Positions 48,136-58,085 of a DNA stretch of 64,000 bases are shown one piece after another. A program made the position numbers and the translations under genes. The stretch is from Peristeroidobacter soli (GTDB taxonomy: Bacteria > Pseudomonadota > Gammaproteobacteria > Steroidobacterales > Steroidobacteraceae): the NCBI RefSeq assembly GCF_004138485.1, contig NZ_RYEV01000009.1, positions 310,001 to 374,000 of the forward strand. The letters are read 5' to 3'. A model generated the notes under the pieces. It searched no databases and was not told the origin of the DNA. It saw nothing but the letters and a program-made list of their open reading frames with translations. Numbering within the stretch: position 1 is the stretch's first letter; each line of letters begins with the position of its first letter.

Positions 48136-49947
48136 TCACGCCGCCGCACCATCCAACACTTTCCGGATGTGCGTCGACAGTTCTTCCGCATCCACTGGCT
48201 TGTGAAAGACGCGACAGGCGGCAATCGAGGCGCATCGCGGTGTCACCTTCATCGTGTCGCCGCTCAGCACTATCGCGGGAATCTCGCGATGACGCAGTTC
48301 ACGCAGCTCTTCGATCAGCTCCGCGCCATTGACCGTCGCATTGAGCTGAAAATCGCTGACGATCACATCCGGGGATTGATCCCATTGGCGCACGATGCTG
48401 AGCGCCTCCTCGGGCGAGCCGGCGGACTTCACTTCGTGTCCATCCATCGTGAGAAACAGCGCCGTCGCGTTACGCACGGCAACCTCATCATCCACCAGCA
48501 AGATGCGCCCGGCGCGAGCAATGCCCGGCGCGCTCCACACGGGCGGCTTGACCGTCTGCAGGCTCGCGACCGCCGCCTCGAGTTTCAGCGTAAAGGTCGT
48601 CCCCTTGCCGAGTCGCGAGCTGACGCCGATGGGAATATCCAGCAGCCTGGTCAATCGGTTCACGATCGACAAGCCCAGACCGAAGCCCTCGCGCGGCTCC
48701 TGGTTGCCGACGCGAATCTGATGGAACTCCTCGAAGATGCGCTCGAGCTGATCCTCCGGAATGCCGCGTCCGGTGTCCGACACCTCCAGCGTGACGACCT
48801 CGCCGTCACGGCGCGCTCGCACGCAGACGTGCCCCCGGGCCGTGTACCGTATCGCATTGGCGACCAGGTTCTGCACGATCTCACGAAGCAGCGTCGGATC
48901 TGTGCGCACCGCTTCGCTGGAGGGCTGCACCTCGAGCTGCAACTGCCTGGCCCGAGCCTGCGGTGAGAACTCGACTTGCAACGATGTCAACAAGCCCTCC
49001 AGCGACACATCCTCCACATGAGTCTGAATGACCCCCGACTCGATCATGCTGATGTTCAAGAGCCGGTTGACCAGACAGGACATGGCATCCACTGAGTCTT
49101 TCTGCGCGGCGACGATTGCCTGCGCCGGCGCGCTGAGCAGTTGGCCGCTCAATGCGGCGTTCAAGAGGGAGAGCGAATGCAATGGCTGACGCAGATCGTG
49201 ACTGGCGGCGGACAGAAAACGGGTCTTGCCGGCCGTCGACTCCGCGAGCGTGGCGTTCACCTCGTCGAGCTCGCGCACCGCCTCGGCGCGAGCGGCCATC
49301 TCTCGTTGAACCCGGAACAGCATCATCAACAGCAGCAGTACGGCCAGGATGAAAAGGGTCACGATCAGATAGAAATTGCGCTGCAGGCTGGCCTGCTCCT
49401 GCTGCTTGCGCTCGATGAGCAATCGCTCCTCTTCCGCCGACAGCGTTGCAAGGGTGCTGAATACATCGTTCATCGTTGCGATACCGTGCCCACGCTGAAT
49501 GAAGCCGATGGCGGCATCGATGCCGTCGTCGTGCCGCAGTTCCAGGCCACGATCGAGTTGCGCGCGTCGTTCGGCGACCAGCGGCTGCAGGTCTCTGAGG
49601 CGCCGCGCTTGTTGATCGTTGTCGGAGATCAGCTGTTGCAGCTCCCGCAACTGACCGTCCAGGCTCGCGGCGCCGGCGTTGTAGGGTTCGAGATAGGCAT
49701 CCTGTCCGGTCAGCAGAAAGCCCCGCTGTCCCGTTTCCATTTTGAGCAGCGACTGGCTCAACGCGGCCAGGGCCAGGCGCACATCCTGAGTGTGATCGGA
49801 CAGATCCGAAGTGGCGCGCACCTCATGCACGCTCAGCTGCGCCATCCAAAGAACCACCGCGAGCAACACGACGCTGGCGACGACGCTGGCGGCGTTTTTG
49901 CGGCCGAAACCGGCCAATGAAGCGGAGCCCACACGCATGTCGTTCAC
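48136..49947 (-). CDS. CHASE3 hybrid histidine kinase with receiver domain
   Basis: A 603-aa inner-membrane sensor: helix 1 (about residues 19-39), periplasmic CHASE3 domain (LAALSQSLLKMETGQRGFLL), helix 2 (NFYLIVTLFILAVLLLLMML), a coiled coil, HisKA with His250 in AASHDLRQPLHSLSLL, and an ATPase (N box VANAIRYTARG; G1 DTGRGIP; G2 GFGLGLSIV). A C-terminal receiver has its Asp in DVIVSDFQL. The SHDLRQPL kinase type with attached receiver resembles the soluble hybrid kinase at 56.5 kb, so they may share a phosphorelay. No output regulator gene is adjacent. Confidence 0.92.
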   Translation of the reverse strand: MNDMRVGSASLAGFGRKNAASVVASVVLLAVVLWMAQLSVHEVRATSDLSDHTQDVRLALAALSQSLLKMETGQRGFLLTGQDAYLEPYNAGAASLDGQLRELQQLISDNDQQARRLRDLQPLVAERRAQLDRGLELRHDDGIDAAIGFIQRGHGIATMNDVFSTLATLSAEEERLLIERKQQEQASLQRNFYLIVTLFILAVLLLLMMLFRVQREMAARAEAVRELDEVNATLAESTAGKTRFLSAASHDLRQPLHSLSLLNAALSGQLLSAPAQAIVAAQKDSVDAMSCLVNRLLNISMIESGVIQTHVEDVSLEGLLTSLQVEFSPQARARQLQLEVQPSSEAVRTDPTLLREIVQNLVANAIRYTARGHVCVRARRDGEVVTLEVSDTGRGIPEDQLERIFEEFHQIRVGNQEPREGFGLGLSIVNRLTRLLDIPIGVSSRLGKGTTFTLKLEAAVASLQTVKPPVWSAPGIARAGRILLVDDEVAVRNATALFLTMDGHEVKSAGSPEEALSIVRQWDQSPDVIVSDFQLNATVNGAELIEELRELRHREIPAIVLSGDTMKVTPRCASIAACRVFHKPVDAEELSTHIRKVLDGAAA

Positions 49948-50073
49948 GCCAACTTGCCAACATCTCCAATAACAACGCGCATCCGCTGCAACGGCGAGGT
50001 CTTCCTTGGCCGTCGCTCCGGGGTCGAACCACAGCCTAGCAATGCCCTCGAGAATTGAATTAAGGAGACCCGC

Positions 50074-53000
50074 CTAGTCGCCTTCGGGTGCGCGCGTCGG
50101 TACTGACCGACTGCCAGATGCTCCTCTATAGAACCAGTACTTGGTGAGTTCCGCGGCAGCGACGTACGCGAGGGTGATGATGACCAGTGTGCCGACCACT
50201 GTGAGCGGGATCGGCACGAAGCCGAGCGCACCGACGGCAGGCAGATAGGGAATGATCGGTGTCAGCACGGCCAGGATCAGCGTGGAGACCAGCAACACCG
50301 TACCCGGCCTGCTCTTGAAGAACGGACGGCGCGTACGGACCACCAGCGCAATCGCCAACTCCGTGAGCAGCGACTCGACGAACCACGCCGTTTGGAACAC
50401 CTCCGGCGAGGCGTGGAAGATCCACAGCAGCGCGCCGAAACACAGCAGATCGAACAGCGAGCTCAGCAATCCGAACTCGATCATGAAGCGGGCGATGAAC
50501 CGCATGTCCCAGCGTCTCGGCCGCTCGATCATCTCGCGGTCGACGTTGTCGCCGGCCATGCCCACCGCGGGAATATCCGACAGGAAATTGTTGAGCAGAA
50601 TCTGGCTCGCGGTGAGCGGCAGGAACGGCAGGAACAGCGAGGCGAGCGCCATGCTGACCATGTTGCCCAGATTCGCGCTGGTCGTGGTCAGCACATACTT
50701 GAGCGTATTGGCGAAGGTCCTGCGCCCCTCTTCCACGCCGCGACGGATCACGTCCAGATCGCGTTCGAGCAAGACGAAGTCGGCGGCCTCGCGCGCCACG
50801 TCGACGGCCTGCTCGACCGAGAGACTGGTATCGGCGGCATGCATCGCCGGCGCGTCGTTGATGCCGTCGCCCAAAAAGCCGACGACGCGCCCCGCTCGCT
50901 TGAGCGCGCGTATGATCCGCTCCTTCTGATTCGGATCGAGCTCGACGAACAGATCGGTGCGCGGCGCCTCGCGCCATAGCGCCGCATCGTCGAGCTGTTC
51001 GATCTGACTCCCTGTCAACACGTGCGCGGTGCTCAAGCCGACCAGTCCGGCGACATGCTCCGCGATCAATTTTGCATCGCCGGTGATGAGCTTGATCGTG
51101 ATGCCGAGCCGGCGCAGACCGTCGATGGCTTGCGAGGCGCCTTCCTTGGGACGATCGAGGAAAGTGAGAAAGCCGGCGAACCGCAGCTCCTGCTCGCAAT
51201 CACGACCGTACTTCTCGCGCCGCTCGAGCCGCTTGGTGGCGACGGCGAGCACTCTGATGCCGCCCCTTCCCCACTCGCCATAGCGTTCTTCCAACGCGGC
51301 ACGCGCTTGCCGATCCAGCGCCGAGCCGTCGGCGAGACAGGCGCAAGCATCCAGGACTTCATGGAACGCGCCCTTGGTAACCAGCAGCACCTCGCCGCCA
51401 CGCTCGACGATCACGCTGACGCGACGGCGCACGAAGTCGAAGGGAATCTCGGCAAGCTTGCTGAATTTTCCCAGATCCGGACCGCAAGCGTTCATGATGG
51501 CATCGTCCAGCGGGCTGGCCAGACCTGTTTCCAGCGCCGCGTTGATCGCACCCAGCTCGATGACGGCCTGAGCCTTCGCTCCGTGCGCGTCATAACCGCC
51601 TTCGAGACTGATGACGCCCTCGGTCAGAGTGCCAGTCTTGTCCGTACACAGCACATCCATGCTGCCGAGATTCTCGATGGCATTGAGATGCCGCACCAGC
51701 ACACCCCGGCTCGCGAGCATCTGCGCGCCGCGGGCGAGATTCACGCTCAGGATCGCCGGTAGCAACTCCGGGCTGAGTCCCACGGCCAGGGCAACGGCGA
51801 ACAGCAACGTTTCCACCACCGGTCGGCCGGCAAGCATATGCGCGACGAACACCACCAACACCATCACCAGCATGGCGACGGTGAGCAAGTAGCCAAACCG
51901 CATCACGCCGCGATCGAATTCGGTCTGAGGCGCGCGCCGCTGGAGATGTTTCGCGATGGCACCGAACTGAGTGCCGCCGCCGGTCGCCACCACCACGCAA
52001 CGCAGGGTGCCGCTGCGAACATTCGTGCCCAGATACACGCTGTTCGAGCGTTTGCTCAGAGGCGTGTCCGCCGGCAACACGCCCGGCCCCTTCTCCACCG
52101 GAAAGCTCTCGCCGGTCAGCGCCGATTCGCTGACGAAACAATCGGCGGCCTCGATGACCTGCGCATCCGCCGGTACCAGGCTGCCGGCGGCAAGCAGCAT
52201 CACATCGCCAGGTACGACTTCGTCGATCGGCAACCACTGTTCCTGCCCGTCGCGAAGCGCTTTGGTCCGCGTCTTGATGCGCGCATTGAGCGCCGCCGCC
52301 GCGGTGTGGGCGGAATATTCACGCCGGTAGCCTATGAGCGCACTGGCGCCGAGGATGACGCTCACGATCAGAGCATCCGTCAGCTCACCGGTCGCGGCGG
52401 CGATGATCGCCGCGAATAACAACAGCAACAGCAGAGGGCTGGCAAACTGTCTCAGCAGAATATCCAGCCGCGACATCGTTCGTGACGCGCGCAGCTCGTT
52501 CCGGCCGTATTGGCGAAGGCGTCGCTCCGCTTCATCGGACGACAGTCCTGATGCGCCGGTACCCAGTTGCTTGCAGACCTGATCCACCGGCTGGTTCCAG
52601 CACTCGCGCAGCGCGATGCGAGACGCAGGCGCTTCCGGAGCGAACATCCGTCGTGCCAGATATATCCCTGGCACCATGGGCAGCCAAAAGCTCAGTCCGC
52701 GAAACAGCAGCGTCGCGGAGAGCGCCACCGGCAACGGCACACCGATGAGCTGCAAAGTGAGCACCGAACTCGTCTCGAATGTGCCCAGACCGCCGGGCAG
52801 GACGCCGAGCGTTCGAAACAGGTTCGAGACCATGAAGCTCGCGAACACCGCGATGACCGACGACGTATGACCCAGCGCGGCGATCAACGCCCAGACAGTC
52901 GCCGCATCCAGCAACACGATCGCCGCTTGATACGCGCCCGACTCCAGCAACACCCGCCGATTGCGCGCCAGCTGCGGGTCGGACTCGGCGAGGGATTGAA

Positions 53001-53604
53001 CGATGGGTCGCAACAGTCGCGTGCGTGAAAGTGCGTTCGTGAAATGTCCGCTCGTGCCGGCAAACTTGAACAGCACGAACACCATCGCCGCGCAGCCCGC
53101 AAGGAACGCGAGGGCTGCGGCCGTCACGACGCCCCGGACAGCCACCGGCATCGGCAGCAGCATGAGTGCCGTCAGCAACAAGACGGCATACATTGCGAAG
53201 TACGATACGAGGCTGATGACGACGATGGCCATGACCGACGGCCTCGCCATGCCTCGCTGTTCGAAATATTTCGACACCGCCGCCGTGCCGCTGATCCCGG
53301 CGGACGGCAGCGCCTGGTCGATGAACAGTTTGGCCAGGCTCAGCCTGAAGGCCGTCCTCACCGACAGCGGAAATGCCGCCGGCCTGGCAACGACTCTCCA
53401 GATCTGCCCTTGCGCGACGTAGGTCGCCAGCTGCAACAGCACCGCCACGATCAACCAGGATGGACGCGCCTGCGTAGCGATGCGTGCGATCTCTTCGGTC
53501 TCGGAGAAATGCAGCGCCGCCACGCTCACGCCAACCACCAGCGCGATCCCCAGGCCCCAGGTCAGCCAGCGACTCGATCCAGTCCCGGCTGCCGCATCGG
53601 CCAT
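50074..53604 (-). CDS. Flippase-like (LPG-synthase TM) domain fused to an MgtA-type P-type ATPase
   Basis: A 1176-aa protein in two parts. Residues about 1-320 are a polytopic domain like the transmembrane part of lysylphosphatidylglycerol synthase/UPF0104 flippases (DQALPSAGISGTAAVSKYF; VLPGGLGTFETSSVLTLQL). Residues about 335-1176 are a P3B-like cation ATPase: N-terminal RQYGRNEL, TGES (497-500), VGLSPELLPAI membrane site, phosphorylated Asp655 in CTDKTGTLTEG, and hinge GDGINDAPAMH. The ATPase part matches Mg2+-importing MgtA/MgtB in its SPELLP motif. Fusion of a lipid-flippase-type domain to it is unusual. The ATG lies 4 bp from the nucleotidyltransferase stop. Confidence 0.9.
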   Translation of the reverse strand: MADAAAGTGSSRWLTWGLGIALVVGVSVAALHFSETEEIARIATQARPSWLIVAVLLQLATYVAQGQIWRVVARPAAFPLSVRTAFRLSLAKLFIDQALPSAGISGTAAVSKYFEQRGMARPSVMAIVVISLVSYFAMYAVLLLTALMLLPMPVAVRGVVTAAALAFLAGCAAMVFVLFKFAGTSGHFTNALSRTRLLRPIVQSLAESDPQLARNRRVLLESGAYQAAIVLLDAATVWALIAALGHTSSVIAVFASFMVSNLFRTLGVLPGGLGTFETSSVLTLQLIGVPLPVALSATLLFRGLSFWLPMVPGIYLARRMFAPEAPASRIALRECWNQPVDQVCKQLGTGASGLSSDEAERRLRQYGRNELRASRTMSRLDILLRQFASPLLLLLLFAAIIAAATGELTDALIVSVILGASALIGYRREYSAHTAAAALNARIKTRTKALRDGQEQWLPIDEVVPGDVMLLAAGSLVPADAQVIEAADCFVSESALTGESFPVEKGPGVLPADTPLSKRSNSVYLGTNVRSGTLRCVVVATGGGTQFGAIAKHLQRRAPQTEFDRGVMRFGYLLTVAMLVMVLVVFVAHMLAGRPVVETLLFAVALAVGLSPELLPAILSVNLARGAQMLASRGVLVRHLNAIENLGSMDVLCTDKTGTLTEGVISLEGGYDAHGAKAQAVIELGAINAALETGLASPLDDAIMNACGPDLGKFSKLAEIPFDFVRRRVSVIVERGGEVLLVTKGAFHEVLDACACLADGSALDRQARAALEERYGEWGRGGIRVLAVATKRLERREKYGRDCEQELRFAGFLTFLDRPKEGASQAIDGLRRLGITIKLITGDAKLIAEHVAGLVGLSTAHVLTGSQIEQLDDAALWREAPRTDLFVELDPNQKERIIRALKRAGRVVGFLGDGINDAPAMHAADTSLSVEQAVDVAREAADFVLLERDLDVIRRGVEEGRRTFANTLKYVLTTTSANLGNMVSMALASLFLPFLPLTASQILLNNFLSDIPAVGMAGDNVDREMIERPRRWDMRFIARFMIEFGLLSSLFDLLCFGALLWIFHASPEVFQTAWFVESLLTELAIALVVRTRRPFFKSRPGTVLLVSTLILAVLTPIIPYLPAVGALGFVPIPLTVVGTLVIITLAYVAAAELTKYWFYRGASGSRSVPTRAPEGD

Positions 53605-53608
53605 GACT

Positions 53609-54598
53609 TCAACCGGTGGCGTACATCGCTGGCATTCGGCCGGCGAGATTCAAGAAGGCCGAAGGATCGGCGTGTGAAGCGAACTCGGTTGCCTGCGCTT
53701 TGATCTTGCGCACGGTCTCAATCACCCGACGCGGCGTGCCGAGGTCGCTCCACCCGCAGGCGGGCACTTTGAGCACGCGTAGCGAATCGGGACTGCGTTG
53801 GAGGATATCCCGTGAGAAATCGATCGTCGGTGAGCGCGCGTACAGCTCGCTGAGTCGCTGCATCTGTGTCGATGCGGGCGCGCGGGTCACGATATGGCGC
53901 ATCTCCCCGACCAGATCCGGACAGGTCTGCTCGAAACGTCGCAACAGGGCCTGGCCGTTGGCCGCGAAGATGAATGAATTCCATACACCGCCTCGCGCAA
54001 TCAGGGCACGAGCGGTTGTGACATCGGGCTTCTCGACAAAGTCGCGGACTGCGCCCACGTCGCCGTTCCAGTCGGCAACGATGTAACCGAGCTCCGGATC
54101 CGCCTCTTCAGCGGTCATGCCCAGCAGCAATATGCTGTCGGGGGTGCGAGTGACTTCGCCCATCGCCTGGCGCAAGCTCGCGGCCAACACCAGCTCGTTG
54201 CTCACATAGTGATCCGAAGGTAACACCAGGAGGCTGGCGGCAGGATCCCGATGCAGGATCCGTAACAATGGCAAGAGAATTCCCTGCGCCGTGCCGCGGT
54301 TGCCGGGTTGACTGATCAAATTGCGCCCGGGAATTCTCAGATCGAGGTGCTGCCACCAGCGCCGGTGATGCTCCGACACGACGATCGCCGTCTGTTCAGG
54401 CGACGTCACCAGACTCGAACGGGTCACGGCATCGTGCAACAACGAGCCGCTGTGGCCCAGCGAACAGAACTGTTTGGGGACCGCGATCCCCGATGCCATT
54501 CGGGTCAGCGATTGCAAGCGCGTGCCCTCGCCGCCCGCCAGAATCAATGCCCAGTTGTGCCCGGCATCCCAATGAGTTTCCCAGCGCTGTGATGACAT
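53609..54598 (-). CDS. Sugar-nucleotidyltransferase (mannose-1-phosphate guanylyltransferase-like)
   Basis: A 329-aa enzyme with the nucleotidyltransferase signature ALILAGGEGTRLQSLTR (residues 17-33) and VPKQFCSL, the Lys-containing motif of GDP-mannose pyrophosphorylases; LVLPSDHYV and FVEKPD follow. It joins a nucleoside triphosphate to a hexose-1-phosphate. The C-terminal isomerase cupin of bifunctional ManC/AlgA is absent. The stop is 4 bp from the P-type ATPase start, so they form an operon. It is divergent from the PRPP synthetase. Confidence 0.85.
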   Translation of the reverse strand: MSSQRWETHWDAGHNWALILAGGEGTRLQSLTRMASGIAVPKQFCSLGHSGSLLHDAVTRSSLVTSPEQTAIVVSEHHRRWWQHLDLRIPGRNLISQPGNRGTAQGILLPLLRILHRDPAASLLVLPSDHYVSNELVLAASLRQAMGEVTRTPDSILLLGMTAEEADPELGYIVADWNGDVGAVRDFVEKPDVTTARALIARGGVWNSFIFAANGQALLRRFEQTCPDLVGEMRHIVTRAPASTQMQRLSELYARSPTIDFSRDILQRSPDSLRVLKVPACGWSDLGTPRRVIETVRKIKAQATEFASHADPSAFLNLAGRMPAMYATG

Positions 54599-54758
54599 CG
54601 AGGGTTCCCCCTGGGGTCGCTGTGGTGGATACCGCGAGACTGTCAGCTCCCGCGCCCGTCGACAGCCGTGAACGGCCCTGGGACGTTACGTAGTACACCG
54701 GAGTCGGTGCGTGGGTTCGCCGCTGGTTACCAGGACCGGGTCGGCGCAGAGTGCTTCC

Positions 54759-55706
54759 ATGCTGCTGTTCGCCCCCAAGGCATCTTTGGAGCTCGCCACT
54801 CGCGTCGCGGATGCACTTGGCGTCTGCTTGTCCCCCAGTGAGGAGCGCGAATTCGACGGCGGCGAGCACAAGATGCGATCGATGATCGACGTACGTAGTG
54901 AGGACGTCTTCGTCGTGCACAGCTTGCACGGCGATGCCGCTGCCTCGGCGAACGACAAGCTGTGTCGTCTATTGTTCTTCGCCGGTGCTCTGAAGGACGC
55001 CGGCGCTGAACGCGTGACCGCCGTGACTCCGTACCTTGCGTATGCGCGCAAGGATCGGCGCACGCAGCCGCGCGATCCCGTGACCACACGCTATGTGGCC
55101 GCGATGATGGAAGCCGCGGGGATCGATCGGACTGTCACCTTGGAAATTCACAATGAGGCGGCGTTCGACAACGCGTTTCGCCACCCTGCCGTGCGTCTCG
55201 ACGCCGTCGACTCATTTGCTCCCGAGATCGCCAGGGAAGTCCGGGATCAGCCGGTCATCGTGATGTCGCCCGACATCGGCGGCGTCAAACGCGCGCAGCG
55301 GCTCGGGGAATGTCTGGCTGGCACGCTGTCACGCGAGATCGATCTCGCATTCATGGAGAAACGACGTGCGAAGGGCGTGCTGTCGGGTGAAACGGTGGTC
55401 GGCGATCTCGACGGACGAGCGGTGGTCATCTATGACGACCTGATCGCGAGCGGCTCCACCATTCTGCGAGCGGCCCAGGCGGCTCGACGTGCCGGCGCCC
55501 GGTCGGTGCTCGTTGCAGCGGCCCACGCCGCGTTCATCCCGGCCGCCCTGCGATTGTTCGAATCGCACGTTGCCGACCAGATTCTGGTGACTGACTCGGT
55601 CTCGCTGCGTCCCGAGTTCACGCCATGGCTGAGCAAGGGGCTGCGCATTTGTTCCATAGCTCCGCTGTTGGCCCGAACCATCGCGGAGCTCCAGGAGGTT
55701 CCATGA
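54759..55706 (+). CDS. prs: Ribose-phosphate pyrophosphokinase (PRPP synthetase)
   Basis: A 315-aa enzyme making PRPP from ribose-5-phosphate and ATP. The flexible-loop and metal region is YLAYARKDRRTQPRDPVTTR, and the PRPP-binding loop is VVIYDDLIASGSTILRAA. Length equals typical Prs. It differs in detail from housekeeping enzymes (RKDRRTQPRDPVT instead of RQDRRxRSxRxPI), suggesting a second, stress-region paralogue. Start ATG 54759 was chosen; GTG 54711 is in frame but adds residues unlike the family. Its stop overlaps the ompW-like start. Confidence 0.88.
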   Translation: MLLFAPKASLELATRVADALGVCLSPSEEREFDGGEHKMRSMIDVRSEDVFVVHSLHGDAAASANDKLCRLLFFAGALKDAGAERVTAVTPYLAYARKDRRTQPRDPVTTRYVAAMMEAAGIDRTVTLEIHNEAAFDNAFRHPAVRLDAVDSFAPEIAREVRDQPVIVMSPDIGGVKRAQRLGECLAGTLSREIDLAFMEKRRAKGVLSGETVVGDLDGRAVVIYDDLIASGSTILRAAQAARRAGARSVLVAAAHAAFIPAALRLFESHVADQILVTDSVSLRPEFTPWLSKGLRICSIAPLLARTIAELQEVP

Positions 55707-56317
55707 ACACACGATTCGCGCTGTTGGGATGCTTGATCGCCGCCACGCTGGCCGCGTCCGCTCAGGCCGATGAGCAGGTGCCTCGTCACTGGATCGCACG
55801 GATCGGCGTGCATCCGGTCGACCCGCAGCCCGACAACCACTCGCAGTTCACGGTCGACAATGCAGCCGGGCTGTCCGCCGGCGCGACGTATCTGTTCACC
55901 AAACATTGGGCGGTCGAGCTGTTCTCGGCATTTCCCGCCGGCTTCGACCTTCACGACGCCGACGGAACACGAGTCGCGCGCTTCTCGATGGTTCCATCGA
56001 GTGCGACATTGCAGTATCACATCACCGACGCCAGCGGCATCTTTCGCGCCTACGTCGGTGCCGGCCTCTCCTACGCGTATCTCGGCGGCGAGCAGACGAA
56101 GGGCTCCCTCGGCGGTCAGACGCTGCGGCTCGACGATTCGACCGGTCTGGCTGCCGCCATCGGTCTGGACATGGACCTCGGCTCGAAATGGTTCGTGAAC
56201 ATCGACGCGCGCTGGATGGATATCGACTCCGCCATGAAGATCGACGGCGCCTCCCACGGCTCGCTCCAGCTCGATCCCTACATGTTCGGCCTGTCCGTGG
56301 GCCGACGACTTCGCTAG
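55703..56317 (+). CDS. ompW: OmpW-family outer-membrane protein
   Basis: A 204-aa protein with a signal peptide (cleavage after SAQA, about residue 22) and an 8-strand barrel. Family marks are WIARIGVHPVDPQ at the mature start, TYLFTKHWAVELFSAFP, the RAYVGAGLSYAYL strand and a terminal YMFGLSVGRRLR. OmpW forms a narrow hydrophobic channel for small apolar compounds and is often induced under oxygen limitation. CAGGAGG precedes the ATG, which overlaps the PRPP synthetase stop by 4 bp, an unusual operon pairing. Confidence 0.9.
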   Translation: MNTRFALLGCLIAATLAASAQADEQVPRHWIARIGVHPVDPQPDNHSQFTVDNAAGLSAGATYLFTKHWAVELFSAFPAGFDLHDADGTRVARFSMVPSSATLQYHITDASGIFRAYVGAGLSYAYLGGEQTKGSLGGQTLRLDDSTGLAAAIGLDMDLGSKWFVNIDARWMDIDSAMKIDGASHGSLQLDPYMFGLSVGRRLR

Positions 56318-56522
56318 CGAGAACCTCATGCGAGAGACCACGCCAGCCTCGCCAGACCAAAACGTTCCCGCCCCACGGATGGCCCGCTTCATTACAAAAC
56401 GACTAACGTCGATGGCGCCACTTGATACATCGGACTGAGGATGTACTATTTGCAACGGCGCTCGCGGACCGACCCCCGCCGCCCGTGGTTGTTCCGGTCG
56501 CCAGACGTCGGAGGACGGGCGG

Positions 56523-58085
56523 ATGACGATTCACCAGCAATTGCTCGCGGATTTGGTCGAGTTTGCTCCGGACGCCATGCTCATCGTAGACGCCTCCGGA
56601 CGGATCCTGTACGCCAATCAGCGCGTCACTCACGTCTTCGGCTATGAGCGGGACGAAATCGTCGATCGCAGTGTCGACATGCTGCTGCCGGAACGTCTGC
56701 GGCCAAAGCATGCTCATCACCGTCGCAACTTCGCGGAGGATCCACGTACGCGCCCCATGGGCGCGGGGCTCGACCTGCTGGGCCGTCGCGCCGATGGCAG
56801 CGAATTCCCCGTGGAAATCAGCCTCAGCCCGCTGCGCGACGGCCTGGCCGCGGCGGCAATCCGCGATGTCTCCGACCGCAAGCGCGTGGAGCAGGAGTTG
56901 ATCAACGCCCGCGAGGCCGCCGACCAGGCTCGCGAAGAAGCCGATCGCGCCAACCTGAGCAAGAGTCGTTTTCTAGCAACGGCCAGTCACGATTTGCGCC
57001 AGCCGTTGCAAGCGCTCGCGATGCTGCACGGGACACTGTGCCGCGTGGACATGCATCCCAACGGTCGCGAAGTGCTGGCCCAGCAGGGACACGCGATCGA
57101 CTCGATGAAGCGCTTGCTGAGCGCGCTGCTCGACATCAGCAAGCTGGAGTCGGGTGCGATCAGCCCGCAGCCCACGGATTTTCCCATTCATCAGTTGTTC
57201 GAGCTGCTCAGCGCCGAATTCTCGCCGGCGGCGCGCTCCAAAGGTCTGACATTGGTCGTCGAGCCGACGCAGCTGTGTACCCACACCGATCAGTCCCTGC
57301 TCGAACAGTTGTTGCGCAACCTGATCTCCAATGCCATCAAGTACACGCGTGCTGGAGCTGTCACTCTGCGAGCCACGCCGATTGCGAGCGGCGTGCGGAT
57401 CGAGATCTGCGACACCGGCGTGGGCATCCCCACGGATCAACTGGCTTACATCTTCGATGAGTTTTTCCAAGTCGGCGTGGCGAGGAACACGACGCGCGAA
57501 GGCTACGGGCTCGGGCTCGCGATCGTGCAGCGAATCGCGAAGCTCCTCGGCCTGCGGATCCACGTCCAATCCGAGCCGGGCAAAGGCTCGGCATTCACAT
57601 TGGAGTTGCCGCGTGCCGAAACATCGAAGTCGGACTGGCCCATGGACGCATCCGCCTCTGGCAATCACCTCGCGCGCCCCGCCCAGAGCGGCAAGATACT
57701 GGTCACCGAGGACGAGCCGAGCGTGCTGCTGGCCACCCGGCTGCTGCTGGAGCTGGAGGGGTATCAGGTCATTTCCGCCAGTAACCGGGAGGAAGCCCTG
57801 CAACGAGGTTGCGAACATCCCGACATCGACTTGCTGATCAGCGACTATCATCTGCAGGAAGACCAGACCGGGCTGAATGTCATTTCCGGGGTTCGCCAGC
57901 AGCTCGCCAGGAATATTCCGGCCATCCTGGTGACCGGCGACACCTCCAGCGCCATGCGCAAGCTGCCCGGTGACCGGCAGCTGCGGCTCGCCAGCAAACC
58001 CATCGACGCGGAGGAGTTGCTCACGTTGATGGACGAGCTGCTGCATACGCCGGACGCTCTCCGGCCTGCTGAGCGCTTACCTTAG
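56523..58085 (+). CDS. Soluble PAS hybrid histidine kinase with receiver domain
   Basis: A 520-aa cytoplasmic protein: N-terminal PAS (residues about 8-118; FAPDAMLIVDASGRILYANQ), coiled coil, HisKA His156 in ATASHDLRQPLQALAMLHG, ATPase (N box ISNAIKYTRAG; G1 DTGVGIP; G2 GYGLGLAIV), and a C-terminal receiver (EDEPSVLLATRLLL; DLLISDYHLQ). The PAS region shows no heme-His that I can assign. Its stop overlaps the end of the convergent kinase gene by 4 bp. The neighbourhood of oxygen- and energy-stress genes suggests it senses redox state or respiration. Confidence 0.92.
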   Translation: MTIHQQLLADLVEFAPDAMLIVDASGRILYANQRVTHVFGYERDEIVDRSVDMLLPERLRPKHAHHRRNFAEDPRTRPMGAGLDLLGRRADGSEFPVEISLSPLRDGLAAAAIRDVSDRKRVEQELINAREAADQAREEADRANLSKSRFLATASHDLRQPLQALAMLHGTLCRVDMHPNGREVLAQQGHAIDSMKRLLSALLDISKLESGAISPQPTDFPIHQLFELLSAEFSPAARSKGLTLVVEPTQLCTHTDQSLLEQLLRNLISNAIKYTRAGAVTLRATPIASGVRIEICDTGVGIPTDQLAYIFDEFFQVGVARNTTREGYGLGLAIVQRIAKLLGLRIHVQSEPGKGSAFTLELPRAETSKSDWPMDASASGNHLARPAQSGKILVTEDEPSVLLATRLLLELEGYQVISASNREEALQRGCEHPDIDLLISDYHLQEDQTGLNVISGVRQQLARNIPAILVTGDTSSAMRKLPGDRQLRLASKPIDAEELLTLMDELLHTPDALRPAERLP

